Assembly: GCA_020248865.1 (NCBI GenBank)
Contig: JADCGS010000006.1
Coordinates: 62,001 to 126,000, forward strand
DNA: 64,000 bases
Source of the DNA: Burkholderiales bacterium
Lineage (GTDB): Bacteria; Pseudomonadota; Gammaproteobacteria; Burkholderiales; Burkholderiaceae_F
Direction: 5' to 3'
A program made the position numbers and the translations under genes. Within the stretch, counting starts at the first letter, position 1; each line of letters begins with the position of its first letter. The notes beneath the pieces are model-generated. The model was not told the DNA's origin, ran no database searches, and saw only the letters and a list, made by a program, of their open reading frames with translations. Below are positions 19,074 to 28,018 of the stretch, in pieces.

Positions 19074-19283
19074 TCAGATCTCGACCATCTCGAAATCTTC
19101 CTTGCGCGCACCGCACTCGGGGCAGGTCCAGTTGGGGGGCACCTGTTCCCAGCGTGTGCCTGGGGCGATGCCCTCGTCCGGCAGCCCCGCCGCCTCGTCG
19201 TAGATCCAGCCGCAAATCAGGCACATCCACGTGCGTAAGGCCCCCTCGTTGGATGCGGGCGAGCCGCCTGCAGAGAACGTCAT
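19074..19283 (-). CDS. Rubredoxin
   Basis: A 69-residue electron carrier with a single iron bound by two Cys pairs: MCLICGWIYDEAAG and NWTCPECGARKEDFEMV. The DEG.APGTRWE..P..W linker between them is canonical. An N-terminal extension of about 18 residues precedes the domain; the true start may be internal. It leads the pil gene set and is divergent from thiD, an arrangement seen in Burkholderiales; its electron partner is not evident here. Confidence 0.93.
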   Translation of the reverse strand: MTFSAGGSPASNEGALRTWMCLICGWIYDEAAGLPDEGIAPGTRWEQVPPNWTCPECGARKEDFEMVEI

Positions 19284-19348
19284 CTGACCGAAAAACCTGA
19301 GTTAATTCGATAACATACTGAGCGGCGCGCATCATAGCCGGTAGCCCG

Positions 19349-19369
19349 AAAAAGGGGCGCTTCGCCCCC
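19349..19369 (-). terminator. GC hairpin with T-run in the thiD/rubredoxin gap (possible leader attenuator)
   Basis: GGGGCG (19354-19359) and CGCCCC (19363-19368) form a short stem, and on the minus strand the stem is followed by TTTTT (19353-19349), the shape of an intrinsic terminator. It would act on minus-strand transcription about 65 bases before the rubredoxin start. Whether it ends transcription or attenuates the rubredoxin-pil transcript is not decided by sequence. Confidence 0.35.
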
Positions 19370-19486
19370 TTGCAAGCGCCAAGAAGTCCATCCTGACGAG
19401 TCTTTCGGACCGTTCGGGCCGCAGCTTCGGGTGATCCCGCACCCGACCGATCCGCCCAACGCGGTTTGCCTTTCCCAGCCTGCCCA

Positions 19487-20410
19487 ATGCCCAGCAACCT
19501 GGCCCCGCCCACCGTCCTCGTGTTCGCGATGTCGGATCCGACCGGCGCCGGCGGCGCCATGGGCGACGCGCTCACCTGCGCCGCCATGGGCTGCCATGCC
19601 GCCTGCGCCATCACCGCCCTGGCGGTGCAGGACTCCACGCGGGTGGAAGACGTGCTGGTCATCGATGCCGAGTGGATCGACGACCAGGCGCGCGCCGTGC
19701 TGCAGGACATGCCGGTGGCCGCCATCAAGGTCGGTGCGGTGGGCAACAGCGACCATGCCCAGGCGATTGCCGAGATCCTGTCCGATTACCCCGGGTTGCC
19801 GGTGGTGTTCGATCCGTTTCCGTCGGCGCTGGGTAACCGCGCCGATTCCGAGGGCGAGCTCGATCCGGAGCTGATGGCTGCGCTGCGCGGCCTGATCGTG
19901 CCGCAGACCAGTGTGCTGACCCTGAGCCTGGCGCAGGCGCGCCGCTGGATCGAACTGGCGAGCGACGACGAGGCCGACGCCGATGCCGCCGCCGACTACG
20001 GCGCCGCCCGGTGCGCGCGCCGCCTGCTCGACTGGGGGTGCGAGTACGTGCTGGTCACGGGTGCCGAGCGCGTCGGCACCCACATCGTCAACCAGCTTCA
20101 CGGCCCCGAGAACTCGCTGCAGAACGAGAGCGTGGAGTACGTGGACCTGCGCTTCCGCGGCGCCGGCGACACCCTGTCGGCCGGCATCGCCGCGCTGCTG
20201 GCGCAGGGCATCGATGTCGCCGACGCGGTGCGCGAGGCCAACGACTTCCTGGGCCAGGCCCTGGCCGGGGGTTTCCGGATCGGCATGGGTGACGCGATGC
20301 CCGACCGGCTGTTCTGGGCCGGTGACGAGGGTACCGACGACCCTGCGGCCACCGACGCCGGCGTCGGCGAGTCCGAGACCCAGGCCGATGGCGGGCCTGC
20401 GCGTGGCTGA
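19487..20410 (+). CDS. thiD: Hydroxymethylpyrimidine/phosphomethylpyrimidine kinase
   Basis: A 307-residue ribokinase-fold enzyme that phosphorylates HMP and HMP-P for thiamine synthesis. It begins with VLVFAMSDPTGAGGAMGD (substrate loop), has AIKVGAVGN, VVFDPFPSALG and the C-terminal catalytic loop FRGAGDTLSAGIAALL with the GAGD anion hole and catalytic Asp. The ATG at 19487 was preferred to a TTG at 19466; neither has a good ribosome binding site. The C-terminal tail of about 25 residues is acidic and poorly conserved. thiE and hemL follow in the same direction. Confidence 0.9.
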   Translation: MPSNLAPPTVLVFAMSDPTGAGGAMGDALTCAAMGCHAACAITALAVQDSTRVEDVLVIDAEWIDDQARAVLQDMPVAAIKVGAVGNSDHAQAIAEILSDYPGLPVVFDPFPSALGNRADSEGELDPELMAALRGLIVPQTSVLTLSLAQARRWIELASDDEADADAAADYGAARCARRLLDWGCEYVLVTGAERVGTHIVNQLHGPENSLQNESVEYVDLRFRGAGDTLSAGIAALLAQGIDVADAVREANDFLGQALAGGFRIGMGDAMPDRLFWAGDEGTDDPAATDAGVGESETQADGGPARG

Positions 20411-21092
20411 CGCGGCGGCACCGGCGCGCAGCCTGCGGCCTGCGGTGGCGGCGGCGACGCCGTCGGGCCTGTACCTGCTGACGCCCGACTGGGACGACAC
20501 GAGCCGGCTTCTCGCCGTCAGCGCGGCGGCGCTGGCCGCCGGCGTGCGCTGGCTGCAGTACCGCCACAAAGGCGCTGCGCCGGCGCTGCGTCGGCAGCAG
20601 GCCCGCGCCCTGCGCGAGCTGACCCGAGACCACGACGCAAGCCTGGTCATCAACGACGACCTGGCGCTGGCGCTGCAGGTGCAGGCCGACGGCGTTCACC
20701 TGGGCCGCGACGACGGCAGCGTGGCGGCGGCGCGCGCCGCCTGGCCCCAGGGGGCCATCGGCGTGTCCTGCTACGACGACTACGCGCGCGCCGAGGCTGC
20801 CTGGCACGAGGGCGCCGGCCACGTCGCCTTCGGCGCGGTGTTCGCCTCACGCGTGAAACCGGGGGCGGTACGCGCGCCGCTGGCGCTGCTGGAGCGGGCG
20901 CGGGCGGCCGGCCGGCCGGCGGTGGCCATCGGCGGCATCGACGCCGGCAACATCGCCCAGGTCGCAGCGGCCGGCGCGGCGGCCGCGGCGCTGATCAGTG
21001 CCGTGTTCGACGCGCCCGACCCCGCAGCGGCCGCGGCAGAATTGATCCAACGCTGGAACTCAGCACAATCAGGCAGGACGGGAGGACCATGA
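20388..21092 (+). CDS. thiE: Thiamine-phosphate synthase
   Basis: Joins HMP-PP and thiazole phosphate to thiamine phosphate. The 234-residue TIM-barrel shows [60 protein letters not shown] and [11 protein letters not shown], all ThiE signatures in order. The ATG at 20388 overlaps thiD by 23 bases; a GTG at 20403 would be an alternative giving a shorter overlap. The stop overlaps the hemL start (ATGA), indicating coupling. Confidence 0.93.
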   Translation: MAGLRVADAAAPARSLRPAVAAATPSGLYLLTPDWDDTSRLLAVSAAALAAGVRWLQYRHKGAAPALRRQQARALRELTRDHDASLVINDDLALALQVQADGVHLGRDDGSVAAARAAWPQGAIGVSCYDDYARAEAAWHEGAGHVAFGAVFASRVKPGAVRAPLALLERARAAGRPAVAIGGIDAGNIAQVAAAGAAAAALISAVFDAPDPAAAAAELIQRWNSAQSGRTGGP

Positions 21093-22402
21093 GCGGGGAC
21101 CGCAACCAGCAGTTGTTCGAGCGCGCGCAGCAGACCATTCCGGGCGGCGTCAACTCGCCGGTGCGGGCGTTCCGCTCGGTCGGCGGCACGCCCCGCTTCA
21201 TCAGCCGGGCGCAGGGCCCGTACTTCTGGGATGCCAACGGCAAGCGCTACATCGATTACATCGGCTCCTGGGGGCCGATGATCGTCGGCCACACGCATCC
21301 GCAGGTGGTGGCGGCGATGCAGGCGGCGCTCGAGCGCGGCCTGTCCTATGGCGCGCCGACCGAGGCCGAGGTCGAGATGGCCGAGGAGATCGTCAGGCTG
21401 GTGCCGAGCATCGAGCAGGTACGGCTGGTCTCCTCGGGTACCGAGGCGGCGATGAGCGCGCTGCGGCTGGCGCGCGGCGCTGCGGGCTTCAAGGAGAACG
21501 GCGGCAAGGGCCGGTGCAAGATCGTCAAGTTCGAAGGCTGCTACCACGGCCATGCCGACAGCCTGCTGGTGAAGGCCGGATCGGGCCTGCTGACCTTCGG
21601 TAATCCCTCGTCGGCCGGCGTGCCGGCGGAGATCACGCAGCACACGCTGGTGCTCGACTACAACGACCCGCAGCAGCTCGAAGACGCCTTCAAGGCCCAT
21701 GGCGACGACATCGCCTGCGTGATGGTCGAGCCGATCGCCGGCAACATGAACCTGGTGCGCGCCACGCCCGAGTTTCTGCACACCATGCGCCGGCTGTGCA
21801 CGCAGTACGGGGCGATCCTCGCGTTCGACGAGGTGATGACGGGCTTCCGGGTGGCGCTGGGCGGTGCCCAGTCGATCTACGGCATCCGGCCCGATCTCAC
21901 CGTGCTGGGCAAGGTGATCGGCGGCGGCATGCCGGTGGCGGCCTTCGGCGGCCGCAAGGACGTCATGCAGCACCTGGCGCCTCTGGGCGGGGTCTACCAG
22001 GCCGGCACGCTGTCCGGCAATCCGATCGCCGTCGCCTGCGGCATGGCCACGCTGCGGCTGATCCAGCAAGAGGGGTTCTATGACCGCCTGTCGGCCCAGA
22101 CGACGCGGCTGGTCGACGGGATGACGGTCGCCGGGCGGGCCGCCGGGCTGGCCTTCTGCGGCGACGCGGTCGGCGGGATGTTCGGCATCTATTTCGCGCC
22201 GCAGGTGCCGGGCACCTATGCGCAGATCATGGACACCGACAAGAACCGCTTCAACCGGTTCTTCCACGCCATGCTCGACCGCGGCGTCTATCTGGCGCCG
22301 TCGGCCTACGAGGCCGGCTTCGTCTCGGCGGCGCACGACCCGGCGGTGGTCGACGCCACCGTGGCCGCCGCCCGCGAGGCCTTTGCGCAGATCGCGGACT
22401 GA
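21089..22402 (+). CDS. hemL: Glutamate-1-semialdehyde 2,1-aminomutase
   Basis: PLP enzyme converting glutamate-1-semialdehyde to 5-aminolevulinate in the C5 haem pathway. The 437-residue product has the family opening [54 protein letters not shown] and the PLP-binding Lys275 in [17 protein letters not shown]. Full length for the family. The start overlaps the thiE stop by four bases and is preceded by GGGAGG. Confidence 0.97.
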   Translation: MSGDRNQQLFERAQQTIPGGVNSPVRAFRSVGGTPRFISRAQGPYFWDANGKRYIDYIGSWGPMIVGHTHPQVVAAMQAALERGLSYGAPTEAEVEMAEEIVRLVPSIEQVRLVSSGTEAAMSALRLARGAAGFKENGGKGRCKIVKFEGCYHGHADSLLVKAGSGLLTFGNPSSAGVPAEITQHTLVLDYNDPQQLEDAFKAHGDDIACVMVEPIAGNMNLVRATPEFLHTMRRLCTQYGAILAFDEVMTGFRVALGGAQSIYGIRPDLTVLGKVIGGGMPVAAFGGRKDVMQHLAPLGGVYQAGTLSGNPIAVACGMATLRLIQQEGFYDRLSAQTTRLVDGMTVAGRAAGLAFCGDAVGGMFGIYFAPQVPGTYAQIMDTDKNRFNRFFHAMLDRGVYLAPSAYEAGFVSAAHDPAVVDATVAAAREAFAQIAD

Positions 22403-22411
22403 GTCGCGGCG

Positions 22412-22463
22412 CGACCCCGACCCCCGACCCCCGACCGCCGACCCCGACCCCGACCCCGACCCC
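22412..22463. repeat. Tandem CCCCGA hexamer array
   Basis: Between hemL and the DsbD-like gene the sequence is made almost entirely of CCCCGA/CCCCCGA units, about eight in a row with single-base variation and one CCGCCGA variant. It is noncoding and likely prone to slippage. Confidence 0.75.
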
Positions 22464-22503
22464 TGATCGCGGAACCCTGACTCGATTGGCAGGACAAAGC
22501 AGC

Positions 22504-24720
22504 ATGACCGGAATCGGCAAGGCTTGGGCGGCGCTGGCTGCCGTGGTGCTCGGGTTGACGCTGGGCAGCGTGCAGGCCCAGCCCGTGCGCGGCGACAACA
22601 TCGAGAGCGAACTGGTGGCGCCGGTGACTGCCGCGGTGCCCGGCCAGCCGCTCACGGTGGCGCTGCGCCTGAAGCACGATCCGCACTGGCACACCTACTG
22701 GCAGGTGCCCGGGGACTCCGGCCTGCCCACCACGATCCAGTGGAAGCTGCCCGAGGGCTGGAGCGCCGGGCCGATCCAGTGGCCGGTGCCGCTGCGGCTG
22801 CCGGTCGGTCCGCTGATGAATTTCGGCTATGAAGGCGAGGTCCTGCTGCTGACCGAGCTGACGCCGCCGGCCGGCCTGAAACCCGGCTCCATGGTGGAAC
22901 TGGCCGCCCGGGCCGACTGGCTGATCTGCAAGGACGTGTGCATTCCGGGTGGTGCCGACTTGAAACTGGCGCTGCTGGTCGACGCCACGGCCGCGCCCAC
23001 CCACCGCGCCGCCCAGTTCGAGGCCACGCGCAAGCTGATTCCCGGCCGCGCCGATCTGGCGCAGGTGGCAGCCTCGATCGAGGCCAACCGCATCAAGCTC
23101 AGCTTCGGGGCGGTCGGCGCGCAGGGTGGACTACCCGCCAAGGTCGAGTTCTTCCCGCTCGAGGAGCAGCGCATCGAGGCGGCCGCGCCGCAGGTGCTGC
23201 AGGCCGAAGGTGACGGTAGCGCCCTGTACCTGCGTGCGGTGCAGCCGGTCAGCGCTGCCTTCAACACCCTCAAGGGCGTGCTGGTGGTCAATGGCGGACC
23301 GGCCCAGGCGGCCCAGGGCGGCTGGGCCGGCACGCTCGAAGTGCCGCTGGTGGCCGGCCGCGTGCCGGCGGTGGGCGGTGGCGCGCCGCTGGCGATCGTC
23401 GAGGCTGGCGGCGCGGCGCGGGTCGGCTTCTGGGGCGCCCTGATCGGCGCCCTGATCGGCGGCCTGATCCTCAACCTCATGCCCTGCGTGTTCCCGGTGC
23501 TGTCGCTCAAGCTGCTGTCGCTGCTGCAGCATCAGCGGCAGGAGGATGCGGCGCACCGGCGCCATGCGGCCAGTCTGCGTGCGCACGGCGCCGCCTTCAC
23601 CGTCGGCGTCGTGTTGAGTTTCGTGCTGCTGGCCGGGCTGCTGATCGCGCTGCGCGCGGGCGGGGCGCAGCTGGGCTGGGGTTTCCAGTTGCAGGCGCCC
23701 TGGGTCGTGGCCGCGCTGGCCACGCTGTTCGTCCTGATCGGCCTGAACCTGCTCGGTAGCTTCGAGTTCAGCTTCGGCGCGGGGCTGGCCAGCAGCGGTC
23801 TGGCGCAAAGGCTGCAATCGGACAGCCTGGCGGGCAGCTTCTGGACCGGGGTGCTGGCGGTGGTGGTGGCCGCACCCTGCACGGCGCCCTTCATGGGCGC
23901 GGCGCTCGGCTACGCGGTCACCCAGCCGGCGGCCATCGCACTGACCGTGTTTGCCGCGCTCGGCGTCGGCATGGCCACCCCCTACCTCGTGCTGACGCTG
24001 TTTCCGCGCCTGCTGGCCCGCTTGCCGCGGCCCGGCGCGTGGATGGAGCGCTTCAAGCAGTTCATGGCCTTCCCGATGTTTGCCACCGTGGTGTGGTTGG
24101 TCTGGGTGCTGGCGCAGCAGACCGGTGCCGACGGCGTGGCCTGGGCGCTCGGTGCCTTCCTGCTGGTCGGGATGGCGGCGTGGGCCCTGGGCCTTGCGCA
24201 GCGCGGCGCGCGGCGCTTCCGCTGGGTGGCCGCGGTGGCGGCCGCCTGCGGGGTGTACGCGCTGTTTGCCGGCACCAACCCGGCGGCGGTGGCGCAGGCT
24301 CAGGCGCAGCGCGCGGCGCCCAGCGCGGCCGGCTGGAAGTCGTGGTCGAGCGAGGCGGTCGACCAGACGCTGGCCGCCGGCAAGCCGGTGTTCGTCGACT
24401 TCACGGCCGCCTGGTGCGTTACCTGCCAGGTCAACAAGCAGACCGTGCTGCAAACGGCCAGCATGGACCAGGCCTTCGCGGCCAGCGGCGTGGTGCGCAT
24501 GCGTGCTGACTGGACCAACCGCGACGAGGCCATCACCCGCGAGTTGGCCCGTTTCAACCGCAACGGCGTGCCGTTGTATGTTCTGTTCCATCCGCAGGGT
24601 CAGGCGCACGTGTTGCCCGAGATCCTGACCGAGCGCACGCTGCGCGAGGCGCTTTCCCGCCTGTCCGGCACCGGCAAGTCATCCACCGCCAAGTCATCCA
24701 CCGCCCAGTTTCCGAGGTAA
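22504..24720 (+). CDS. DsbD/ScsB-type thiol:disulfide reductase
   Basis: A 738-residue membrane protein that should carry electrons from cytoplasmic thioredoxin to the periplasm. It has a signal sequence ending near VQAQ, an N-terminal domain with the Cys pair WLICKDVCIPG (Cys142, Cys146), a membrane domain from about residue 307 with LNLMPCVFPVLSLKLLSLL and VAAPCTAPFMGAALGYAV, and a C-terminal thioredoxin-like domain with AAWCVTCQVNK (Cys638, Cys641). The WxxCKxxCIPG form resembles ScsB/DsbD-like proteins more than E. coli DsbD. The ATG at 22504 with AGGA upstream was chosen. A secreted redoxin follows after five bases and is a likely partner. Confidence 0.88.
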   Translation: MTGIGKAWAALAAVVLGLTLGSVQAQPVRGDNIESELVAPVTAAVPGQPLTVALRLKHDPHWHTYWQVPGDSGLPTTIQWKLPEGWSAGPIQWPVPLRLPVGPLMNFGYEGEVLLLTELTPPAGLKPGSMVELAARADWLICKDVCIPGGADLKLALLVDATAAPTHRAAQFEATRKLIPGRADLAQVAASIEANRIKLSFGAVGAQGGLPAKVEFFPLEEQRIEAAAPQVLQAEGDGSALYLRAVQPVSAAFNTLKGVLVVNGGPAQAAQGGWAGTLEVPLVAGRVPAVGGGAPLAIVEAGGAARVGFWGALIGALIGGLILNLMPCVFPVLSLKLLSLLQHQRQEDAAHRRHAASLRAHGAAFTVGVVLSFVLLAGLLIALRAGGAQLGWGFQLQAPWVVAALATLFVLIGLNLLGSFEFSFGAGLASSGLAQRLQSDSLAGSFWTGVLAVVVAAPCTAPFMGAALGYAVTQPAAIALTVFAALGVGMATPYLVLTLFPRLLARLPRPGAWMERFKQFMAFPMFATVVWLVWVLAQQTGADGVAWALGAFLLVGMAAWALGLAQRGARRFRWVAAVAAACGVYALFAGTNPAAVAQAQAQRAAPSAAGWKSWSSEAVDQTLAAGKPVFVDFTAAWCVTCQVNKQTVLQTASMDQAFAASGVVRMRADWTNRDEAITRELARFNRNGVPLYVLFHPQGQAHVLPEILTERTLREALSRLSGTGKSSTAKSSTAQFPR

Positions 24721-24725
24721 CTCCC

Positions 24726-25355
24726 ATGCTCAAGACCCTGGCCGCCCGACTGGCGGCCCTCGCGCTCCTGCCGGCTGCCCTGCTGCCGCTGTCGGCGGCC
24801 CAGGCCCAGGCCCAGCCCGGCCAGCCGGCCCCGGCGATCGCCACCGTCGACATCGCCGGCAAGCCGTTCAACCTGGCTTCCTTCAAGGGGCGCCATGTGG
24901 TGCTGGAATGGTTCAACCCCTCTTGCCCGTTCGTGGTCAAGCACTACGGCAGCGGCAACATGCAGGCGCTGCAGAAGCGCTTTACCGGCGACAACGTGGT
25001 CTGGGTGGCGATCAAGAGCACGGCCGCCAGCCATCCGGAGTATCTGCCGCCGGCACGGGCCGGCGCCTGGATGACCGAGCAGAAGGGCGTGCCGACGCAT
25101 GTCGTGCTCGACTCGGCCGGCACCATCGGTCGCGCCTACGGCGCGCGCACCACGCCGCAGATGGTGATCATCGATCCCAAGGGGCAGGTGGTGTTCAACG
25201 GGGCCATCGACAGCATCCGCTCAGCCAATCCGGCCGACATTCCCAAGGCCACCAACTTCGTGGTCCAGGCGTTCGACGAGATCAAAGCCGGCAAGCCGGT
25301 CAGCAACGCCAGCCCGGCGCCTTACGGCTGTTCGGTGAAGTACGCCGCGGGCTGA
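24726..25355 (+). CDS. Secreted thioredoxin-like (redoxin) protein
   Basis: A 209-residue protein with a signal peptide ending near AQAQA and an AhpC/TSA-type thioredoxin fold: GQPAPAIATVDIAGKPFNL, VVLEWFNPSCPFVVKHY, and ARTTPQMVIIDPKGQVVFNG (cis-Pro loop). Only one active-site Cys (Cys67) is present where classic thioredoxins have CxxC; a second Cys lies near the C-terminus (PYGCSVKY). Strong GAGGTAA ribosome binding site. Immediately downstream of the DsbD-like gene, so it probably receives electrons from it. A peroxidase or a reductase role are both possible. Confidence 0.8.
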   Translation: MLKTLAARLAALALLPAALLPLSAAQAQAQPGQPAPAIATVDIAGKPFNLASFKGRHVVLEWFNPSCPFVVKHYGSGNMQALQKRFTGDNVVWVAIKSTAASHPEYLPPARAGAWMTEQKGVPTHVVLDSAGTIGRAYGARTTPQMVIIDPKGQVVFNGAIDSIRSANPADIPKATNFVVQAFDEIKAGKPVSNASPAPYGCSVKYAAG

Positions 25356-25491
25356 GCGTCGTCGCCGCGCTGCGCGCGGGCACCGCGGCGGTGACCCCGG
25401 CGCCAGCTTCGGCGCGGGACGTGCTGCGACCGCTCCGACACGGGCGGCCCTGCGCTGGTCGGCCGGCGCCTGCCGCGCCTTCAGCCGCTGC

Positions 25492-26967
25492 TCAGCCGCT
25501 CCGGTAGACCCATTCGAGCAGGGCGTCGTGCGCCGCCTGCGCCGCGCCGGCGTTGGGGTGGTTGATGATCGCCACCACCACGTAGCGGCGGCCCGACTGG
25601 GCATGCACGTACCCGGCGATTGCCCGCACGTCGTTGAGCAGGCCGCTCTTCACATGCGCGTTGCCGGCGGCGCCGGTGCGGTTGCGCATGGTGCCGTCCA
25701 CACCCACCAGCGGCAGCGAGCTGACCAACTCGGGCATCAGGGACGAGTGCCAGGCGTGCACCAGCAGGCGTGCCATGCTGGCCGGCGCAATGCGCTCGAT
25801 GCGGCTCAGGCCGGCACCGTTCTCCAGGACCAGTTCGGGCATGTCCATGCCGCGGCTGGCGAGCCAGTTGCGAATGGTGTGGGCGGCGCGTTCGGTGGAG
25901 GCGGGCTGGCCCGTGGCCTGCGCGCCCAGCGTGAGAAACAGCTGCCGCGTCATCACGTTGTTGGAGAACTTGTTGATGTCGCGAATCACCTCGGCCAGCG
26001 CCTCGCTCTCGTGCTGGGCGATGCGGCGGCCTTCGGCGGGCACCGGCGCCTCGCGCAGCCGGCCGCTCCAGCGGCCGCCGCTCGCCTCCCACAGCGCACG
26101 AAACACCGCGCCGAAGTACTGCGAGTGGCTGAGCACGCTCACGTGCCATACGCGCTCGCCGCAGGCCAGCGGATAGGCGCCGCGGAACTGCGGGTTCAAC
26201 GGGCTGGAGAAGTCGCCCTGCAGGCGCGCGCGCCAGTCGCCACAGGCGCCGTCGGCCAGCCGGACCGGCGGGGGTGCCTGCAGTCCGGCCAGCGGCGGCG
26301 TGACCACGATGCGGGCGGTCCGGGTCTGCGGGTCGGGGACGAAGGCGAAGGTGATCGCCTTGAAATTGAGCAGCAGCGCGTCGGGACCGGCGTTGTAGGG
26401 GCGCAGGCTCTCGCCATCGAAGGCGGCCGGGTCCTGGGCGATCACCTCGAAGGCCGACTTGTCGAGCAGCACATCGCCGCGAATCTCGCGCACACCGTAG
26501 CCGCGCACGCGATGCACCAGCAGCCACAGGTGCTCGACCACCAGCCTGGGATCGCCGCTGCCGCGCAGCGCCAGGTCGCCTTCGAGCACGTCGCGGTTCA
26601 GGCGCCCGGCCGCGAAGGCCTCGGTACGCCAGGTGTAGGTGGGACCCAGCAGGTTCAGCGCCGCATAGGTCGTGACCAGCTTCATCGTCGAGGCCGGATT
26701 CATCGGCGTCGACTCGTTCAGGCCCAGCGACGGACCCGGCCCGGGTCCGACCGGCTGCACCACCACGCCGACGGCCGAGGTCGGTACGTTGGCGGCACGC
26801 AGGGCGGCCAGATAGGGCTCGGGCAGCCCAGTCGGCTGCGGCTGTGGTGATGGCTGCGCCCGCGCCGGCGCCGTCGGCCCGGCGAGGGCGGCCAGCACGA
26901 CCGTAGCGAGCGCCGCTGCGGCCCTGCGGGCCCGGCGGGAAAGTGGGGTGACCGCGACGCGCTGCAT
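25492..26967 (-). CDS. dacB: D-alanyl-D-alanine carboxypeptidase/endopeptidase (PBP4 family)
   Basis: Periplasmic penicillin-binding protein acting on peptidoglycan peptides. The 491-residue product has a signal peptide (helix AAAALATVVLAALAG, then PARAQ) and the three active-site motifs of class C low-mass PBPs: STMK at 93-96, SNN within NKFSNNVMTRQ, and KSG in AHVKSGLLNDVRAIAGYV. The long insertion between the first two motifs fits PBP4/DacB (S13 family). It is convergent with the redoxin gene across a 136-base gap. Confidence 0.94.
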   Translation of the reverse strand: MQRVAVTPLSRRARRAAAALATVVLAALAGPTAPARAQPSPQPQPTGLPEPYLAALRAANVPTSAVGVVVQPVGPGPGPSLGLNESTPMNPASTMKLVTTYAALNLLGPTYTWRTEAFAAGRLNRDVLEGDLALRGSGDPRLVVEHLWLLVHRVRGYGVREIRGDVLLDKSAFEVIAQDPAAFDGESLRPYNAGPDALLLNFKAITFAFVPDPQTRTARIVVTPPLAGLQAPPPVRLADGACGDWRARLQGDFSSPLNPQFRGAYPLACGERVWHVSVLSHSQYFGAVFRALWEASGGRWSGRLREAPVPAEGRRIAQHESEALAEVIRDINKFSNNVMTRQLFLTLGAQATGQPASTERAAHTIRNWLASRGMDMPELVLENGAGLSRIERIAPASMARLLVHAWHSSLMPELVSSLPLVGVDGTMRNRTGAAGNAHVKSGLLNDVRAIAGYVHAQSGRRYVVVAIINHPNAGAAQAAHDALLEWVYRSG

Positions 26968-27082
26968 CGATCCGGGGGACGGGCTGGCCAGGGCAGCGCG
27001 AGCTTAACCGCGCGCTGTGCTACCGCCAGTCAGCCTGCCGAAGGTGCCCGGTCCGTTGTGCCGCGGGCTTCCCGCCGTTGCT

Positions 27083-27940
27083 TCAGCGGTTCAGGACGCT
27101 GGCCAGCCGGCGCCGCCAGGCGCCCACGGCCGCCGGCTGGTCGGCCATCAGGTCGAACACCGCCAGCGCTGTTCGGCGGCCGACGTCATCGCCGAAGGAG
27201 CGGTCGAGCGCCGCGATCGCGAGCAGCTGATCGAGTGCGGCGTCGAACTCGCGCCGGCCGACGTGCCACTGCGCCAGTTCGAGGCGCGCCGGCAGGTCGG
27301 ACCCGTCGGCGGCAACACGCGCGGCCAGCGCATCGGCTGCCGGCAGGTCGGCGGCGCGCTGCCGGCTCGACAGGGCCAGCGCCAGCGCACGATGGCGCGC
27401 CTCGCCCTGCCCCGCCTTGCTGGCGCCGCCCAGCACCGATGCGGCCTCGGCCAGCGCCGCGCTGCCGCCGGCATCGATCAGCAACTGCGCCAGCGCCCAG
27501 CGGGTGGCGTCGTGGTTCGGCTCCAGCACCAGCGCGGCTCGCAGCGCATGCGCTGCGCCGGATGTGTCGCCGGTCGCCTGCAGGCGCGCTGCCTTGCGTC
27601 GCTCGATCTCGGCCGGATTGGGCAGCAGCCGATCGACGAAGGTGCGCAGCTCGCGCTCGGGCAGCACGCCGACGAATGAGTCCACGGGTTGCCCGTCGAC
27701 GAAGGCCACCACATAGGGGATGCTGCGCACCGCGAACTGCGCCGCCAGCCCCGGCTCCTGGTCCGAGTTGATCTTCACCACCCGCAACCTGCCGGCGTAC
27801 GCCAGCTCGAGTCGCTCCAGCAGCGGCCCGAGAATCCGGCACGGCCCGCACCAGGGGGCCCAGAAATCCACCAGCACCGGCATGGAGCGCGACGCCTCGA
27901 TCACGTCGCGCTCGAAACTGCTTGCACTTGCGTCGATCAT
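27083..27940 (-). CDS. Thioredoxin-TPR co-chaperone (YbbN/CnoX family)
   Basis: A 285-residue protein: N-terminal thioredoxin domain (1-108) with WAPWCGPCRILGPLL (Cys31, Cys34) and the cis-Pro loop RSIPYVVAF, followed by TPR-like helices to the C-terminus. This is the YbbN/CnoX family, which hands unfolded or oxidised proteins to chaperones such as GroEL. The WCGPC motif is intact, as in the redox-active members. It lies close to groESL, although on the opposite strand and with the cas6e-like gene between. Confidence 0.9.
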   Translation of the reverse strand: MIDASASSFERDVIEASRSMPVLVDFWAPWCGPCRILGPLLERLELAYAGRLRVVKINSDQEPGLAAQFAVRSIPYVVAFVDGQPVDSFVGVLPERELRTFVDRLLPNPAEIERRKAARLQATGDTSGAAHALRAALVLEPNHDATRWALAQLLIDAGGSAALAEAASVLGGASKAGQGEARHRALALALSSRQRAADLPAADALAARVAADGSDLPARLELAQWHVGRREFDAALDQLLAIAALDRSFGDDVGRRTALAVFDLMADQPAAVGAWRRRLASVLNR

Positions 27941-28018
27941 GAACGGCCTCCGCCTGTTGAGGTGGGAGCCGGCGGGCTGTCCTTCAAGAGGGGCCGAGTG
28001 GCGCGGTCTGAGCGACGG

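Noticed and set aside
22412..22463. Hexamer array as a coding repeat
   Set aside because: It lies between the hemL stop and the next start and no frame through it connects to a domain.
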